Positions 18,480 to 27,592 of a DNA stretch of 37,780 bases are shown here, in pieces; position 1 is the stretch's first letter; each line of letters opens with the position of its first letter. The DNA is taken from assembly GCA_947627975.1 (NCBI GenBank), contig CANQYB010000010.1:1-37780 (forward strand), given 5' to 3'. The position numbers and the translations under genes were made by a program. The notes below the pieces were generated by a model. That model made no database searches. It saw only the letters and a program-made list of their open reading frames with translations, and had not been told where the DNA came from. Source of the stretch: an uncultured Bacilli bacterium. Its GTDB lineage: Bacteria > Bacillota_I > Bacilli_A > RF39 > UBA660.

Positions 18480-18599
18480 ATGAGTAGAGCAAAAAATCAA
18501 TCAAGAAAAAATGCTAGATCTTCACAAAATAATAATAACAATAAAAGATCTAATAATAAAGGAAATAAATCAAATGCTAGAAATTGCGAAAGCAAATAA
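18480..18599 (+). CDS. 39-aa strongly basic Asn/Ser/Arg/Lys-rich small protein (not in the ORF track)
   Basis: MSRAKNQSRKNARSSQNNNNNKRSNNKGNKSNARNCESK*; SD GGTGGTGAG upstream at good spacing. Confidence 0.65.
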   Translation: MSRAKNQSRKNARSSQNNNNNKRSNNKGNKSNARNCESK

Positions 18600-18616
18600 T
18601 TAAAAATTTAAATTTT

Positions 18617-19498
18617 TTAATATTGACTATGAGGATGAAATTCTTCATAGTCTTTTTTTACTTTATCATTTATTAAATGAGCATATATTTCAGTTGTTGA
18701 TAAATCAGAGTGCCCTAATAATTCTTGAATTATTTTTAAGTCTGCTCCATTATTTAAAAGATGTGTAGCTACAGAATGACGTAAAATATGTGGAGATATT
18801 TCTTTTTTTATACCTGCAATTTTAGCTTGTTTTTTTATAAATTTAAAGAAAGATTGTCTAGAAATTTTTTCCCCTTTATAATTTATAAATAAGTAATCAC
18901 TATCTTTATTTTTCAATATTAAATCGCGATATTTTTCCAAGTATATTTTTAAATATTTTTCAGCAATATCTCCAAAAGGAATAATTCTTTCTTTACTACC
19001 CTTACCCATAACTCTAATAAATGAGTTAGTCATATCAATATTTGAAAGCTTTAAAGAAGTAAGTTCTGATACTCTAACCCCTGTTGCATAGGCTAGTTCA
19101 ATCATTGCTTTATCTCTATAGTCATATGGTTTTATTAAATTAACATTTAAAAGTCTAGAAACTTCTTCAATTGTCAAATAATTTGGTAATTTTTTTGGTG
19201 TTTTGGGTTTTAATATATTAATAGTCGGATTTTTATTAATGATATTTTCTTGATATAAATAGTTATAAAATGCTTTTAAAACAGTAATATAATGTAAAAT
19301 TGTTAAAACACTTTTATTTTTATTTTTACTATCATTAATAAATTCTATAATATCACTTTGTTTTGCCTTTAGTATTTTATCTTCTTTAATGAAATCAACA
19401 TATATTTTTAGATTGTAATAAGTAGAATCAATAGTATTTTTACTTAATTTTCTTTCATATTTTAAATAATCTAAAAAATCATTTATATATTTATTCAT
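18617..19498 (-). CDS. xerD: Tyrosine recombinase XerC/XerD family
   Basis: YATGVRVSELTSLKLSNID, GKGSKERIIPF, SPHILRHSVATHLLNNGADLKIIQELLGHSDLSTTEIYAHL (R...HxxR...H...Y catalytic set). Confidence 0.9.
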   Translation of the reverse strand: MNKYINDFLDYLKYERKLSKNTIDSTYYNLKIYVDFIKEDKILKAKQSDIIEFINDSKNKNKSVLTILHYITVLKAFYNYLYQENIINKNPTINILKPKTPKKLPNYLTIEEVSRLLNVNLIKPYDYRDKAMIELAYATGVRVSELTSLKLSNIDMTNSFIRVMGKGSKERIIPFGDIAEKYLKIYLEKYRDLILKNKDSDYLFINYKGEKISRQSFFKFIKKQAKIAGIKKEISPHILRHSVATHLLNNGADLKIIQELLGHSDLSTTEIYAHLINDKVKKDYEEFHPHSQY

Positions 19499-19559
19499 TA
19501 ATATCACCTTTATAAAGTTATTTTATCATATTTATGGTATAATTATAAGTGGTGATTAT

Positions 19560-20744
19560 ATGGAACTTTTAGCTAATAAAATTAGACCTACTAAATTAGA
19601 CGAAATTATAGGTCAAAATCATTTAATTGGCAAAGGAAAAATACTAACAAATTTAATTAAAAATAAAAAAATGTTTTCTTTAATATTATATGGAAATCCT
19701 GGTTGTGGGAAAACTTCTATAGCTAATGCCATAGTTAATGAACTTGATATAAAATATCGTTTTTTAAATGCAACAGTTAATTCTAAAAAAGATTTTGATG
19801 TAGTAATTGAAGAAGCTAAAATGTATAATGAAATGATTTTAGTTATTGATGAAATTCATCGAATGAATAAAGATAAACAGGATTTATTACTACCTTATAT
19901 AGAGTCTGGTTTGATTATTTTAATTGGACTTACTACATCTAATCCTTACTTTTCAATAAATTCTGCAATTAGAAGTAGATGTCATATTTTTGAAGTAAAA
20001 AATTTGTCAATTATGGATATTTATAATGGTCTTAAAAAAATTACTAAAGAAAATAATATTATGATTGAAGATGAAGCAGTTAAATATATTTCCTCTTTAT
20101 CTCAAGGAGATTTTCGATATGCTATTAATTTAGTTGAACTTGCTAATACTTATAAAAAAAATATTACAATTGACGTTATAAAGGAAATTAATCCAAAAGC
20201 TAATCTTATTGCTGATAAAAACGAAAATGGTCATTATGATGTAATATCGGCATTTCAAAAATCAATAAGAGGATCTGATATAGATGCTTCATTGCATTAT
20301 TTAGCACGATTAATTGAAGCAGGAGATATTGACATTATTTTTAGAAGACTTTTAGTTATAACTTATGAAGATATTGGACTTGCTAATCCTTCGATGGGAC
20401 CTAAAGTAATGGCAGCAATTAATACTGTTGAAAGGATTGGAATTGATGAGGGAAAAATTGCTCTTGCAAATGTGGTAATTGAACTTGCTTCATCTCCTAA
20501 ATCTAATTCTGCATATATTGCTATTAACGAAGCTATTAATGATATAAAAAAAGGAAATTCGGGGGAAGTTCCTAACAATATTAAAACTCATTCAAAAAAT
20601 TATTTATATCCTCATGATTATCCAAAATATTATGTTAAACAAAATTATATGCCAGAAAAATTAAAAAATAAAAAATATTATTATAAAAAAAATAATAAAT
20701 ATGAAAATAATTTAAATTTAATAAATAAGGAGATGAAATCATGA
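19560..20744 (+). CDS. rarA: Replication-associated recombination protein A (MgsA/RarA AAA ATPase)
   Basis: LANKIRPTKLDEIIGQNHLIGKGKIL, YGNPGCGKTSIA, IDEIHRMNKDKQD, GLTTSNPYFSINSAIRSRC, YPHDYPKYYVKQNYMPEKL. Confidence 0.97.
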   Translation: MELLANKIRPTKLDEIIGQNHLIGKGKILTNLIKNKKMFSLILYGNPGCGKTSIANAIVNELDIKYRFLNATVNSKKDFDVVIEEAKMYNEMILVIDEIHRMNKDKQDLLLPYIESGLIILIGLTTSNPYFSINSAIRSRCHIFEVKNLSIMDIYNGLKKITKENNIMIEDEAVKYISSLSQGDFRYAINLVELANTYKKNITIDVIKEINPKANLIADKNENGHYDVISAFQKSIRGSDIDASLHYLARLIEAGDIDIIFRRLLVITYEDIGLANPSMGPKVMAAINTVERIGIDEGKIALANVVIELASSPKSNSAYIAINEAINDIKKGNSGEVPNNIKTHSKNYLYPHDYPKYYVKQNYMPEKLKNKKYYYKKNNKYENNLNLINKEMKS

Positions 20745-21700
20745 AAATAAGTATAATTGGTACAGGTGTTTTTGGCCTTGCAATTGCTTGTAGTTTAGTA
20801 AAAAATAATAATAATGTATTAATGTGGGCTGAAAGCGAGGAAACTATAAATAAAGTAAAAAGTAAAGAATTTGCTAAGAATAATTTTCGACTTCCAAAAA
20901 TAGATTTTACAACTTCTTTAGAAAATGCCTTAGAAAATAGTAATATTATTTTTGTTGTTGTAGCTTTAAAATACTTAAATAATACTTTTAAAGAAATGAA
21001 AAAATATTTAAATGATAAACACATAATTTGTATAGCAAGTAAAGGTATTGATTTTACTACTACTTTATTTCCTCATGAAATTGCTTTAAAATATGTTAAT
21101 AAGGATAATATATGTGTTATTTCTGGGCCAACATTTGCAATTGATCTTGCAAATAATAATCCTATTGCATTTTCGATAGCTGGTTCTTTAAAATCATGCA
21201 ATATTGTAAGTAAAATAATGGTTAGTGATTTAGTTAAGGTAAGAAAAACAAAAGATATACTTGGTATAGAAATTTGTGGAGCTGTAAAAAATGTGATTGC
21301 TATAGCATCAGGAATTATCACTGGTCTTTCCTATACTGAAAGTACTAGAGCTTTTTTAATAACTGAAGCAATGCATGATATTAAAAACTTAATAAAAAAA
21401 TTAGGTGGAAATAAAAAAACAATTAATTCGTATGCAGGAATTGGTGATTTAATATTAACTGCAACATCTTTAAAAAGTAGAAATTATACTTTTGGAACAA
21501 TTATTGCTAAAAATGATAAAAGCAAAATAGATAACTTTTTAAAATCAAATACAGTTGAAGGTTATTATTCAGTAAATTCTATTATTAAGTTATTTAAAAA
21601 AAAGAATATAGATGCTCCAATTATAAAATTGATTTACGATATCATAAATTATAAAAAAGAACCAAATGAACTAATAAAATTTTTAATAAATAAAAAATAG
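20741..21700 (+). CDS. gpsA: NAD(P)H-dependent glycerol-3-phosphate dehydrogenase
   Basis: ISIIGTGVFGLAIACSLVKN, SGPTFAIDLANNNP, GAVKNVIAIASGIITGL, GIGDLILTATSLKSRNYTFG; ATGA overlap with rarA. Confidence 0.97.
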   Translation: MKISIIGTGVFGLAIACSLVKNNNNVLMWAESEETINKVKSKEFAKNNFRLPKIDFTTSLENALENSNIIFVVVALKYLNNTFKEMKKYLNDKHIICIASKGIDFTTTLFPHEIALKYVNKDNICVISGPTFAIDLANNNPIAFSIAGSLKSCNIVSKIMVSDLVKVRKTKDILGIEICGAVKNVIAIASGIITGLSYTESTRAFLITEAMHDIKNLIKKLGGNKKTINSYAGIGDLILTATSLKSRNYTFGTIIAKNDKSKIDNFLKSNTVEGYYSVNSIIKLFKKKNIDAPIIKLIYDIINYKKEPNELIKFLINKK

Positions 21701-21714
21701 ATTTTTTTGAACCA

Positions 21715-21774
21715 TTAAAGTAGACATTATTTTATTATATACAAATTTGATTTATCTAAAAATGACTACTTTAA
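21715..21774. repeat. 14-bp near-perfect inverted repeat between convergent gpsA and tcdA
   Basis: TTAAAGTAGACATT (21715-21728) versus AATGACTACTTTAA (21761-21774), one mismatch. Confidence 0.6.
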
Positions 21775-21789
21775 TTATTTCAATTTAAT

Positions 21790-22467
21790 CTATTTTTTTA
21801 CTATGTCATTAATAATATACGAAGTTATTAAAAGTCCTGCAACTCCTGGAGTAAAAGAAGTAGAACCTAAAATATTATTTTCTCCTTTTATTATTTTTTC
21901 TTCACTAGATAATACAATTATTTTATTATTTATTTTAGCATCTCTTACTTTTTTTCTTAAAATTTTAGCAATTGGATCATATGAAGTTTTATCCAATGTA
22001 GTAATCTTTAATAACTCAGGATGTAACTTTTTAGCGGTACCTAAACAAGTAATTAGTTTAATATGTTTTTTAATACTATATTTTATTAATTCAAATTTTG
22101 TGTTTATGGTATCACAACAATCAATTATATAATCAATTTTGATATTATTTAAAATATTTATATTATTAATATCTAAAAACATATTATAGCATGTTATATT
22201 GGCACTATTATTAATAGTTAAAGCTCTATTTTTAGCCTCGTCAACCTTATATTTACCAATGTTATTTTTATTAGTAAGTAATTGTCTATTTAAGTTTGAT
22301 AATTCAATTTTATCATTATCAATTAAATATATATTAGTAATTCCACTTCTTATCAAGCTTTCTAAAACATATCCGCCTACTCCACCAAGGCCAATTATTA
22401 TTATATTAGTATTTTGTATTTTTTTAAAATTATTTTCGCCAATTAAAGAAATAAATCTTGAAAACAT
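21790..22467 (-). CDS. tcdA: tRNA threonylcarbamoyladenosine dehydratase (ThiF/E1-like, TcdA/YrvM)
   Basis: IIIGLGGVGGYVLESLIRSGITNIYLIDNDKIELSNLNRQL, DCCDTINTKFELI, CLGTAKKLHPELLKI, DPIAKILRKKVRDAKI. Confidence 0.92.
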   Translation of the reverse strand: MFSRFISLIGENNFKKIQNTNIIIIGLGGVGGYVLESLIRSGITNIYLIDNDKIELSNLNRQLLTNKNNIGKYKVDEAKNRALTINNSANITCYNMFLDINNINILNNIKIDYIIDCCDTINTKFELIKYSIKKHIKLITCLGTAKKLHPELLKITTLDKTSYDPIAKILRKKVRDAKINNKIIVLSSEEKIIKGENNILGSTSFTPGVAGLLITSYIINDIVKK

Positions 22468-22487
22468 ATTAATCATTCTTTCTAAAT

Positions 22488-22650
22488 AAAAAGCCTAAAG
22501 ATATTACGTGTGATAAAATCCCGCTTTTTAACAGGTGGGCATCACATGAAATGCTTTAGGATTCCAAAATATATTTGGCATTCAACACCACATCCCAATT
22601 AGATTCCCGATATATCACTTAGTCGGTTTTATTTTGTAATATCTTTAGAC
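22488..22650 (-). ncRNA. ssrS: 6S RNA (SsrS/BsrA-type)
   Basis: Terminal stem TCTAAAGATATTAC/GTAATATCTTTAG, CCCACCTGTTAAAAAGCGGG hairpin, rod-like organisation; lies beside tcdA and close to rarA, as B. subtilis bsrA lies between yrvM and yrvN. Confidence 0.85.
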
Positions 22651-22656
22651 AATTAT

Positions 22657-22686
22657 ATTATATCATATATATAAATAATTATTCAA
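22657..22686 (-). promoter_or_regulatory. Promoter of the 6S RNA
   Basis: On the minus strand TTGAAT-N18-TATAAT about 7 nt before the 5' GTCTAAAG. Confidence 0.7.
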
Positions 22687-22692
22687 CTAAAT

Positions 22693-23535
22693 TTATTTAT
22701 AAGTTATGTCCCATGAAAAATTACGCTTACAAGTGCTTGAACTTGGTTTACTATTAGAATTAGAATTATTATTATTATTCTCAATTATAATGTTTTGATC
22801 ATAACAAGTTGCTTTTGTACCTGTATCAGTATCTTCATTTCCACAAATTTTAATTATTGTAGAACCTTTTTTTAATCCTTTTATAGACCAAGAATGTTTA
22901 CAAATATTATCTGAGCATGTTGTATCCTTAATTTTTTTTACAATTAAATTAGTATTGCTTGGAACAATTTGCATAATATATCTATTATTAGTAATTGACC
23001 AAACTGGTCTTTCTTCAGCAATTTTAATAGGTGAATAATAATGATAATAAAATTTTGTATTTGCATAATTTTTATCATTACTATTTTCATAAGCGTAATA
23101 TGTATTATTTGTTGTTTCTTTATTACCATATTTAGTTACATAAGAAGCAACAACAGTAAATGTGCCAGAACTTAGAGAATTATTTTTTAATACACCATTA
23201 TTACTTATATTAACTTTATCATTATATCCAACTAATATAAATTCACATCCACCATCTAAAGTCTTATCTCCAGAATAGCAATTGCCAGTTTCTGAATCAA
23301 TTGTACATGGTTCACTTGGTGGAGTTTGATGTTCTAAAGCTTCTTTACTGACAACAATTTTTGTAAAATAATGTCTTGTACATTTTAAAGTTCTTGACTC
23401 ACCTTTTTTTATATTTTTATTACCCCAATTTACATCTATGTAATTTAGTCTTTCAGTATCTTCAGCTTTAGCACTTAGGGTATTTGTTGTTAATAACAAT
23501 AAGAAAATTAAAATTATTGCTTTTATTTTTTTCAT
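22693..23535 (-). CDS. Secreted protein with signal peptide, Cys-containing Ig-like extracellular protein
   Basis: MKKIKAIILIFLLLLTTNTLSAKAED signal peptide; multiple Cys pairs; no recognised catalytic motif. Confidence 0.65.
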   Translation of the reverse strand: MKKIKAIILIFLLLLTTNTLSAKAEDTERLNYIDVNWGNKNIKKGESRTLKCTRHYFTKIVVSKEALEHQTPPSEPCTIDSETGNCYSGDKTLDGGCEFILVGYNDKVNISNNGVLKNNSLSSGTFTVVASYVTKYGNKETTNNTYYAYENSNDKNYANTKFYYHYYSPIKIAEERPVWSITNNRYIMQIVPSNTNLIVKKIKDTTCSDNICKHSWSIKGLKKGSTIIKICGNEDTDTGTKATCYDQNIIIENNNNNSNSNSKPSSSTCKRNFSWDITYK

Positions 23536-23552
23536 ATTTCACCTATAACTTT

Positions 23553-25736
23553 CTAACAATTTCCTGTATCATAATAATTCATAGAAATAGTACAAGAACT
23601 TTTATTTCCAACCTTATCTTCAACTGTAACTACTTGTTTTGAATTTAATAAGGTATATTTAGAAGGAGGTATTTTCTTAATACCACTTAAACTATCACTA
23701 GCATTTATTTGGAAATCACAACCTTTATTAAAATCACATGTACCAGTTGCAGAACAATTAATATCAGGGGGTGTATTATCAACATATATATTTAACGTAA
23801 TAGGATCACATGCAGAAGTATTTCCTGCATTATCTCTTATTGTTAGCCAACTATAATATTCACTCATGGATGGTTTTATAGAAACTTTTTCCCCATTATA
23901 AAATGTGTATGATTTTTTTGCTTGTTGACAACCAGATCCTCCTTTATCATTACAATTAAAAGTTATTATTCTTTCTCCTTTTGTCCAAGTAGTACTTTGT
24001 CCCTCAAAGTTACTGCATGTTGGAGAAATTCTATCAAATTTCACATTTTTAATTTTTCCAGAATTTTTATTACCTGCTAAATCATAAGCTGTATAGTCAT
24101 CATTTCCATCTGTAGTCCAATCAGAATTTATATTTTTTCCATTTTTTTCTACATAGCATCCTGAAGCACCGCAGTTATCATCAATTGATTCTACTTCATA
24201 ACCTAAACAATGATACTTATTAATCCAAGTGTTATCATCGTAATCATTAGAATGATCATTAATTTTACATTCATTATTATATTGATAAATTTTCTTATTT
24301 TTAAATTCTATTTTTGGTTTTTCTTTATCTATTTTAGGTCGGACTTCAATTGAATTAATATTTCCCGCTTTATCTTTTATATAAAACTTTCCGCTTCTTT
24401 GGCCATTTCCAGATAAATATTGATTATAAATACCTTCATTACCATTAATAGTTTCAATTTTACCATTTTTTGAATTTGAATCCATTGTATTTTTTTCATC
24501 TTTACTATTAAATGAATTGTAAATACCTTCATTATTGTATGTCCAAAGTTTTTCTTTTAAACCACTTTTATCATCATTTGCTGTAAAAATATATAATATA
24601 CCATATGGATAGTTATTTCCATTATACCAACCATTTACTAAATTATTAATTTGCTCACTATCAATAAGTAAAGCATTATTGTTATTAGAACTTGTACTTT
24701 GTTCAAATAACTCTATACCTTCATTTAATCCTGTATTAGATCTTTTATATGCTTTAACAGATATTATAGGTTTAGTTTTATCAATTTTTATAGTGATATT
24801 TCCTTTGGCATCTTCAAATCCATTTTTTGTTGTTCTAATTAAAACATTAGTTATTCCTTCTTTACTTATTGATACTTTATCATTTAAAATATTATATGTT
24901 ATTCCATTATCTAAGGTATACTCATAAGTATATCCAGTTGTTTTATTATTATTTTTTATTATAACATTTTGATTTGTCCAATTACCATCATAAGCTTTAC
25001 CATCTTCTTTTTCTACACTTATATTTAAATTAGCATTTGAATTATCTTTAGTTGTATATACTTTTATTGTTTTTGATTTTGTTATTGTTCCATTACTTAC
25101 AGTAACAGTAACATTGTGAACATTTGGTATTTCTCCGGTAATTAAATTTATACCTCTATTTAAATCATTTATTTGAAAATTTGTTATTCCAAGTTTTGTA
25201 TTGGGAATTGATTCAGTAACACCACTTTCTTCTACATAGTATTTAGCACTATAATTTTTATTAACTTCATTTTCACCTTTTGTTATAGTTAACTTTAATT
25301 TAGCAGAAGATTTATTTTTATTTGTCTGTTCAAGTTTTATATTAAAAGCACTACCATTATAAATAGCTTTAACTTTATTATTTTCTAAATATAATAAAAC
25401 TTTGTCAGAATTTTTAATTTCTTCAAATCCTTCTTTTTTAGAATCTATATAGCCCAAAAATTTTAAAGCTTCAACTGTAATTGTGCAACTGTCAGTAGCT
25501 TTAATTTTGTTTATAGAATTATTTTTAATTGTTATTTGATAGTCTTCTTTTATATCATTTTTATTTGCTTCACCATATTTTATAGCAGCTATTTCTAATA
25601 ATTTAATATTTGCTTCTTTTAATTCTTCTTTTTTATTTTTACTTATTAAGTTAAAAGTTATAATTGTTGATGATGATAATATTCCGATAATTACAATTAC
25701 AACTAAAATTTCTATTAACGTAAATCCTTTTTTCAT
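23553..25736 (-). CDS. Large prepilin-like surface protein with Ig-like/disulfide-rich repeats
   Basis: MKKGFTLIEILVVIVIIGILSS type IV prepilin N-terminus (KG|FTLIE); repeated DxAGN-type Ig-like modules (YDLAGNKNSGKIK, TIRDNAGNTSACDP, TVEDKVGNKSSC). Confidence 0.85.
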   Translation of the reverse strand: MKKGFTLIEILVVIVIIGILSSSTIITFNLISKNKKEELKEANIKLLEIAAIKYGEANKNDIKEDYQITIKNNSINKIKATDSCTITVEALKFLGYIDSKKEGFEEIKNSDKVLLYLENNKVKAIYNGSAFNIKLEQTNKNKSSAKLKLTITKGENEVNKNYSAKYYVEESGVTESIPNTKLGITNFQINDLNRGINLITGEIPNVHNVTVTVSNGTITKSKTIKVYTTKDNSNANLNISVEKEDGKAYDGNWTNQNVIIKNNNKTTGYTYEYTLDNGITYNILNDKVSISKEGITNVLIRTTKNGFEDAKGNITIKIDKTKPIISVKAYKRSNTGLNEGIELFEQSTSSNNNNALLIDSEQINNLVNGWYNGNNYPYGILYIFTANDDKSGLKEKLWTYNNEGIYNSFNSKDEKNTMDSNSKNGKIETINGNEGIYNQYLSGNGQRSGKFYIKDKAGNINSIEVRPKIDKEKPKIEFKNKKIYQYNNECKINDHSNDYDDNTWINKYHCLGYEVESIDDNCGASGCYVEKNGKNINSDWTTDGNDDYTAYDLAGNKNSGKIKNVKFDRISPTCSNFEGQSTTWTKGERIITFNCNDKGGSGCQQAKKSYTFYNGEKVSIKPSMSEYYSWLTIRDNAGNTSACDPITLNIYVDNTPPDINCSATGTCDFNKGCDFQINASDSLSGIKKIPPSKYTLLNSKQVVTVEDKVGNKSSCTISMNYYDTGNC

Positions 25737-25755
25737 AAAATATCCTTTCAAAATG

Positions 25756-27516
25756 TTAATTTTCATTTGGTATCCATCTATTTCTTACATCACAATTGGA
25801 TGAATAAGGCATAGGATTTGGAAGTTCCATTCGAATAATCATGGGAATTTTAAAAGCTGAACCAAATGCTACACAAGTTCCTGGTTGAAGAGATTTCTGC
25901 TTTTCAATTACATCATCTGATATATTAGGAAGCATTTTTCTTATGTATTCAAGATCAAGAGGATGAGTCATTTTAAATATAAAGAAATTAGAAATTTGAG
26001 ATATAACTGTATCCGAAAGCTCTACGGGTCTTTGAGAAATAATATTAAGTAATACCCCGTATTTTCTTCCTTCTTTAGCAATTCTATCAAATATATTATA
26101 ACCTAGTAAAAATACATCATTATCTTTTTGGACATATCTATGTGCTTCTTCTAAAAAGATATGAAATGGAATTGAAGCTCTTTTTTTACTATGTTTGGAA
26201 AATTCAAATATAAATCTTGATAAAATTTTAACAATTACTTTTGCATATATATCATCAACATCTTCAAGATTAATATTAATTATTTGAGATTTGTTACCAT
26301 TTTTAACTACTAATGATGATATATAATTTTCAATAGTAGTATAATTTTCATATTCAAAATAAGTTCCAATGTGACTATTTATTATAGAATGCAATCTAAC
26401 TTTTAATATAATGGCTTCATTATACATTTTACTATTATCTTGAAAACCTTCTGATATTAGTGTAAATTCTAGTGCTTTTTCAAAATCTTTTAAAGTATAA
26501 AATGCTTTATCCGGTTCTTTAGTTGATTCTAATTCGTCATTTAAATGTGATAAAACATAGTCATTAATTAATACACTTTCTGAAAAATTACCATTGGAAT
26601 CTATTTCAAAACATTCAGAAAACTTTCTAGTATATCCAAGACCTTGAATTTCTGTATTAAAATTATATTCATCAGTATGACAAGCTTCAATTATACTAAA
26701 TATTTCATTTTTTTTAGAGGCTGTTGTTCTATTTGAAAATAATACTGATAAAATTGCTTTAGATATTAAGTGATTTTTATAATTTTTAGCATTTTCATCA
26801 TTTTGAGCAAAAATTTTAGATAATTTAATTGTTCTTTCAATAATTGGAATTTGGGAGTGATCGCTAAGTTGTAAAAGTAATGCCCAATCATCTAAATTTA
26901 AAAGGTAAATTGGTATTTTAAGACTTTCATCATCTTGATCTACTGGATTTGTAGTTATAAATTTATAATTATAGTATTTATTCATTTCATTAATTTTAGA
27001 AAATGCAGTTTTATATTCTCCATATGCATCAAAAATAAATAAATTAGCATTATATGATAGCATATTTTTATTTAAAAAAATATTTTGGACTAAACGAGCT
27101 ACACCACAACTTTTACCTGATCCAGAATTACCAAATATTGCTAAGTGATTTGAAAAACAATTATTAATGTTAAAATATATGGGACAATTATAAATCGGAG
27201 AATTTCCTGCTAATAAATTATCATTATTATTTGTACCAAATATTTGCATTTGTTCTTGATTATTTATTAATCTTAATGTTGATGAAGGTAAAGGTTTTCT
27301 TAATATTCCACTAACATATTTATCTTCTAAAAATTCCCCTAAAAAACGAATTTTTATACCTGATTCATCTATTTCTGTTACTTCGCCTAATATTCTTTGA
27401 TTGGGCGCTTCAAAAATAACATGAATATTCATGAGGTCTTCACTATTTATAATATTATCGTTATTTTTCTCAACTATTGCTTCATTATTTTTTATCCACT
27501 TTATTTTTCCAAACAT
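25756..27516 (-). CDS. HerA-like / DUF87 hexameric ATPase
   Basis: LAIFGNSGSGKSCGVARLVQNIF Walker A, FHIFLEEAHRYVQ Walker B, ISQRPVELSDTVISQISNFFIFKMTHPLDLEYIRKMLP. Confidence 0.85.
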   Translation of the reverse strand: MFGKIKWIKNNEAIVEKNNDNIINSEDLMNIHVIFEAPNQRILGEVTEIDESGIKIRFLGEFLEDKYVSGILRKPLPSSTLRLINNQEQMQIFGTNNNDNLLAGNSPIYNCPIYFNINNCFSNHLAIFGNSGSGKSCGVARLVQNIFLNKNMLSYNANLFIFDAYGEYKTAFSKINEMNKYYNYKFITTNPVDQDDESLKIPIYLLNLDDWALLLQLSDHSQIPIIERTIKLSKIFAQNDENAKNYKNHLISKAILSVLFSNRTTASKKNEIFSIIEACHTDEYNFNTEIQGLGYTRKFSECFEIDSNGNFSESVLINDYVLSHLNDELESTKEPDKAFYTLKDFEKALEFTLISEGFQDNSKMYNEAIILKVRLHSIINSHIGTYFEYENYTTIENYISSLVVKNGNKSQIININLEDVDDIYAKVIVKILSRFIFEFSKHSKKRASIPFHIFLEEAHRYVQKDNDVFLLGYNIFDRIAKEGRKYGVLLNIISQRPVELSDTVISQISNFFIFKMTHPLDLEYIRKMLPNISDDVIEKQKSLQPGTCVAFGSAFKIPMIIRMELPNPMPYSSNCDVRNRWIPNEN

Positions 27517-27592
27517 AATATCTACCTTCTTACTCTATATTAATTTTAACATATCTAAACTAAAATATAAATAATTTTTAATTATTTAAAAA

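Noticed and set aside
20363-22489. ORFs 20363-, 20635-, 21073- (minus) and 21803+, 22199+
   Set aside because: Antisense to rarA, gpsA and tcdA, which have strong family motifs.
22944-23129. Minus-strand 61-aa ORF
   Set aside because: Same strand but out of frame inside the secreted-protein gene; low-complexity Ile-rich translation.
25756-27516. HerA-like gene as part of a HerA-NurA/Sir2/DUF4297 defence system
   Set aside because: No nuclease, Sir2 or other effector neighbour is present; the flanking genes are envelope proteins.
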